Shown here piece by piece: positions 7,622 to 8,000 of a DNA stretch of 8,000 nucleotides. Source of the DNA: Desulfobulbaceae bacterium (lineage in GTDB: Bacteria > Desulfobacterota > Desulfobulbia > Desulfobulbales > Desulfocapsaceae). The notes below the pieces were generated by a model. That model searched no databases and was not told where the DNA came from. It saw only the letters and a list, made by a program, of their open reading frames with translations. The stretch covers positions 1-8,000 of the forward strand of contig DAOVUU010000096.1 of the NCBI GenBank assembly GCA_030632405.1, given 5' to 3'. The position numbers were made by a program, and so were the translations under genes. Numbering within the stretch: the stretch's first letter is position 1; every line of letters begins with the position of its first letter.

Positions 7622-7630
7622 GATAAGTCA

Positions 7631-7658
7631 GTTATAATGAATGTTTAAATGTCAACAA
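7631..7658 (-). promoter_or_regulatory. Weak alternative promoter immediately before pilM
   Basis: On the minus strand TATAAC (7636-7631) is a good -10 box, with TTGTTG (7658-7653) 16 bases upstream as a poor -35. A perfect TTGACA overlaps it at 7655-7650 but with only 13 bases of spacing. Use of this promoter would start the transcript within a few bases of the pilM ATG, giving a nearly leaderless message, which would suit the missing ribosome site. Confidence 0.25.
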
Positions 7659-7712
7659 TTTAATAAAAAAAATGAATCGCAAATATGCTTACTTTTCATA
7701 CACATATGGTCT

Positions 7713-7741
7713 ATTAGTTCACAAAAAAATAGCTTTGTCAA
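7713..7741 (-). promoter_or_regulatory. Candidate sigma-70 type promoter of the pilM operon
   Basis: On the minus strand a perfect -35 hexamer TTGACA (7741-7736) is followed after 17 bases by ACTAAT (7718-7713), directly preceded by TGA, an extended -10 (TGn) pattern. Initiation would fall near 7706 and leave a leader of about 85 bases before pilM. The spacing is ideal, but the -10 matches at only four of six positions. Confidence 0.45.
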
Positions 7742-7867
7742 GTAAAACACAGTTTTATTTAGTGGAAAAGTGCTTATCTTGCGGTAATTTATATCTGGTC
7801 TTAGGTCGGGCACGAGGGTAGTGTGCTTTATGTTGTATGTTCTGAAAATTGATGCGCGCCATATTGT

Positions 7868-7969
7868 GTGTTGAAAAAATTTATTGATGCAGTAAAAGAG
7901 GTAGGAGAAGAGAAAATAGTAAAGGGGCAAGATTATGTAAATGCTCTTGTAATTGGGTATAATTTTTAG
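7868..7969 (+). CDS. Short plus-strand frame, possibly a gene remnant or very small protein
   Basis: A frame of 33 codons opens at GTG 7868 (or TTG 7871) and ends with TAG 7967-7969. It reads LKKFIDAVKEVGEEKIVKG and then QDYVNALVIGYNF, a balanced amphipathic composition unlike the Phe/Cys-rich noise around it. The stop is one base from a hairpin with a T run, as at the end of a real gene. There is no ATG and no clear ribosome site for this frame. An overlapping frame starts at ATG 7830 (MLYVLKIDARHIVC, stop at 7872-7874), and removing one TG from the TGTGTG run at 7865-7870 would join the two. I do not recognise a family; it may be spurious. Confidence 0.25.
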   Translation: MLKKFIDAVKEVGEEKIVKGQDYVNALVIGYNF

Positions 7970-7970
7970 T

Positions 7971-7996
7971 AGTTTTGTCCCTTCGGAAAACTTTTT
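7971..7996 (+). terminator. Possible small intrinsic terminator
   Basis: AGTTTT (7971-7976) pairs with AAAACT (7987-7992), and CC (7979-7980) with GG (7985-7986) around a CTTC loop, leaving a GT bulge. A run of five T (7992-7996) follows. The stem is short and AT-rich, so it would be weak. It lies just after the stop of the small plus-strand frame. Confidence 0.3.
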
Positions 7997-8000
7997 GCTT

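Larger units (their letters stand above)
7622..8000. other. Upstream region of the pilus operon without a confident gene
   Basis: These 379 bases are AT-rich and contain no protein I can recognise on either strand. They hold the likely promoter of the pilM operon on the minus strand, a short plus-strand frame that may be a gene tail, and a possible plus-strand hairpin terminator at the right edge. An open frame of 92 codons on the minus strand (7930-7652) is rich in Phe, Tyr, Cys and His and looks like translated noncoding DNA. Confidence 0.6.

Noticed and set aside
7652..7930. Open frame of 92 codons on the minus strand upstream of pilM
   Set aside because: It is very rich in Phe, Tyr, Cys, His and Asn, shows no domain pattern, lacks a ribosome site and overlaps the candidate promoter, so it looks like translated AT-rich noncoding DNA.
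1..8000. CRISPR arrays, tRNA or rRNA genes, insertion sequences and attachment sites
   Set aside because: No regularly spaced repeats, cloverleaf-like sequences, transposase-like frames or flanking inverted repeats were seen on reading the window.

Overview
The window carries one long, tightly packed gene cluster for a type IV pilus assembly machine. Every confident gene is read from the minus strand, so transcription runs from about 7.7 kb down to base 1. The products presuppose an inner membrane, a peptidoglycan-containing periplasm and an outer membrane, so the host is Gram-negative. By eye the base composition is moderate to slightly AT-rich. PilMNOP combined with an MSHA-type (MshL-like) secretin would suit a deltaproteobacterial (Desulfobacterota) lineage, but this is a weak guess from gene style because no taxonomic marker is present.

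Layout in transcription order: pilM (7621-6563, cytoplasmic actin-like protein), pilN (6534-5947) and pilO (5925-5308) (paired inner-membrane alignment proteins), pilP (5303-4749, periplasmic link to the secretin), then an unusual 631-residue protein (4745-2850). This last protein has a signal peptide, two AMIN-like domains, a PilQ-type STN/N0 domain and a TPR array, but no secretin channel. Next come a complete lipoprotein secretin of the MshL type (2793-934) and a lipoprotein with a CsgG/LpoB/FlgT-like N-terminal fold (879 to base 1) that runs off the left edge. Gaps between genes are 3 to 56 bases, which fits a single operon. Further pilus genes, such as a motor ATPase or platform protein, probably lie beyond base 1, but that is inference.

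How the parts work together: PilM docks on the N-terminal tail of PilN in the cytoplasm. PilN and PilO form the periplasmic alignment complex, and PilP bridges it to the N-domains of the outer-membrane secretin. In canonical systems one PilQ polypeptide holds the AMIN domains, the STN/N0 domain and the channel. Here those functions look split: the AMIN-AMIN-STN-TPR protein would supply peptidoglycan anchoring and docking, and the neighbouring MshL-like lipoprotein would form the channel. This split design is the most interesting feature of the window.

Bases 7622-8000 hold no confident gene. They contain a plausible promoter for the operon, a short plus-strand reading frame that looks like a gene tail or remnant, and a possible small terminator hairpin at the right edge.
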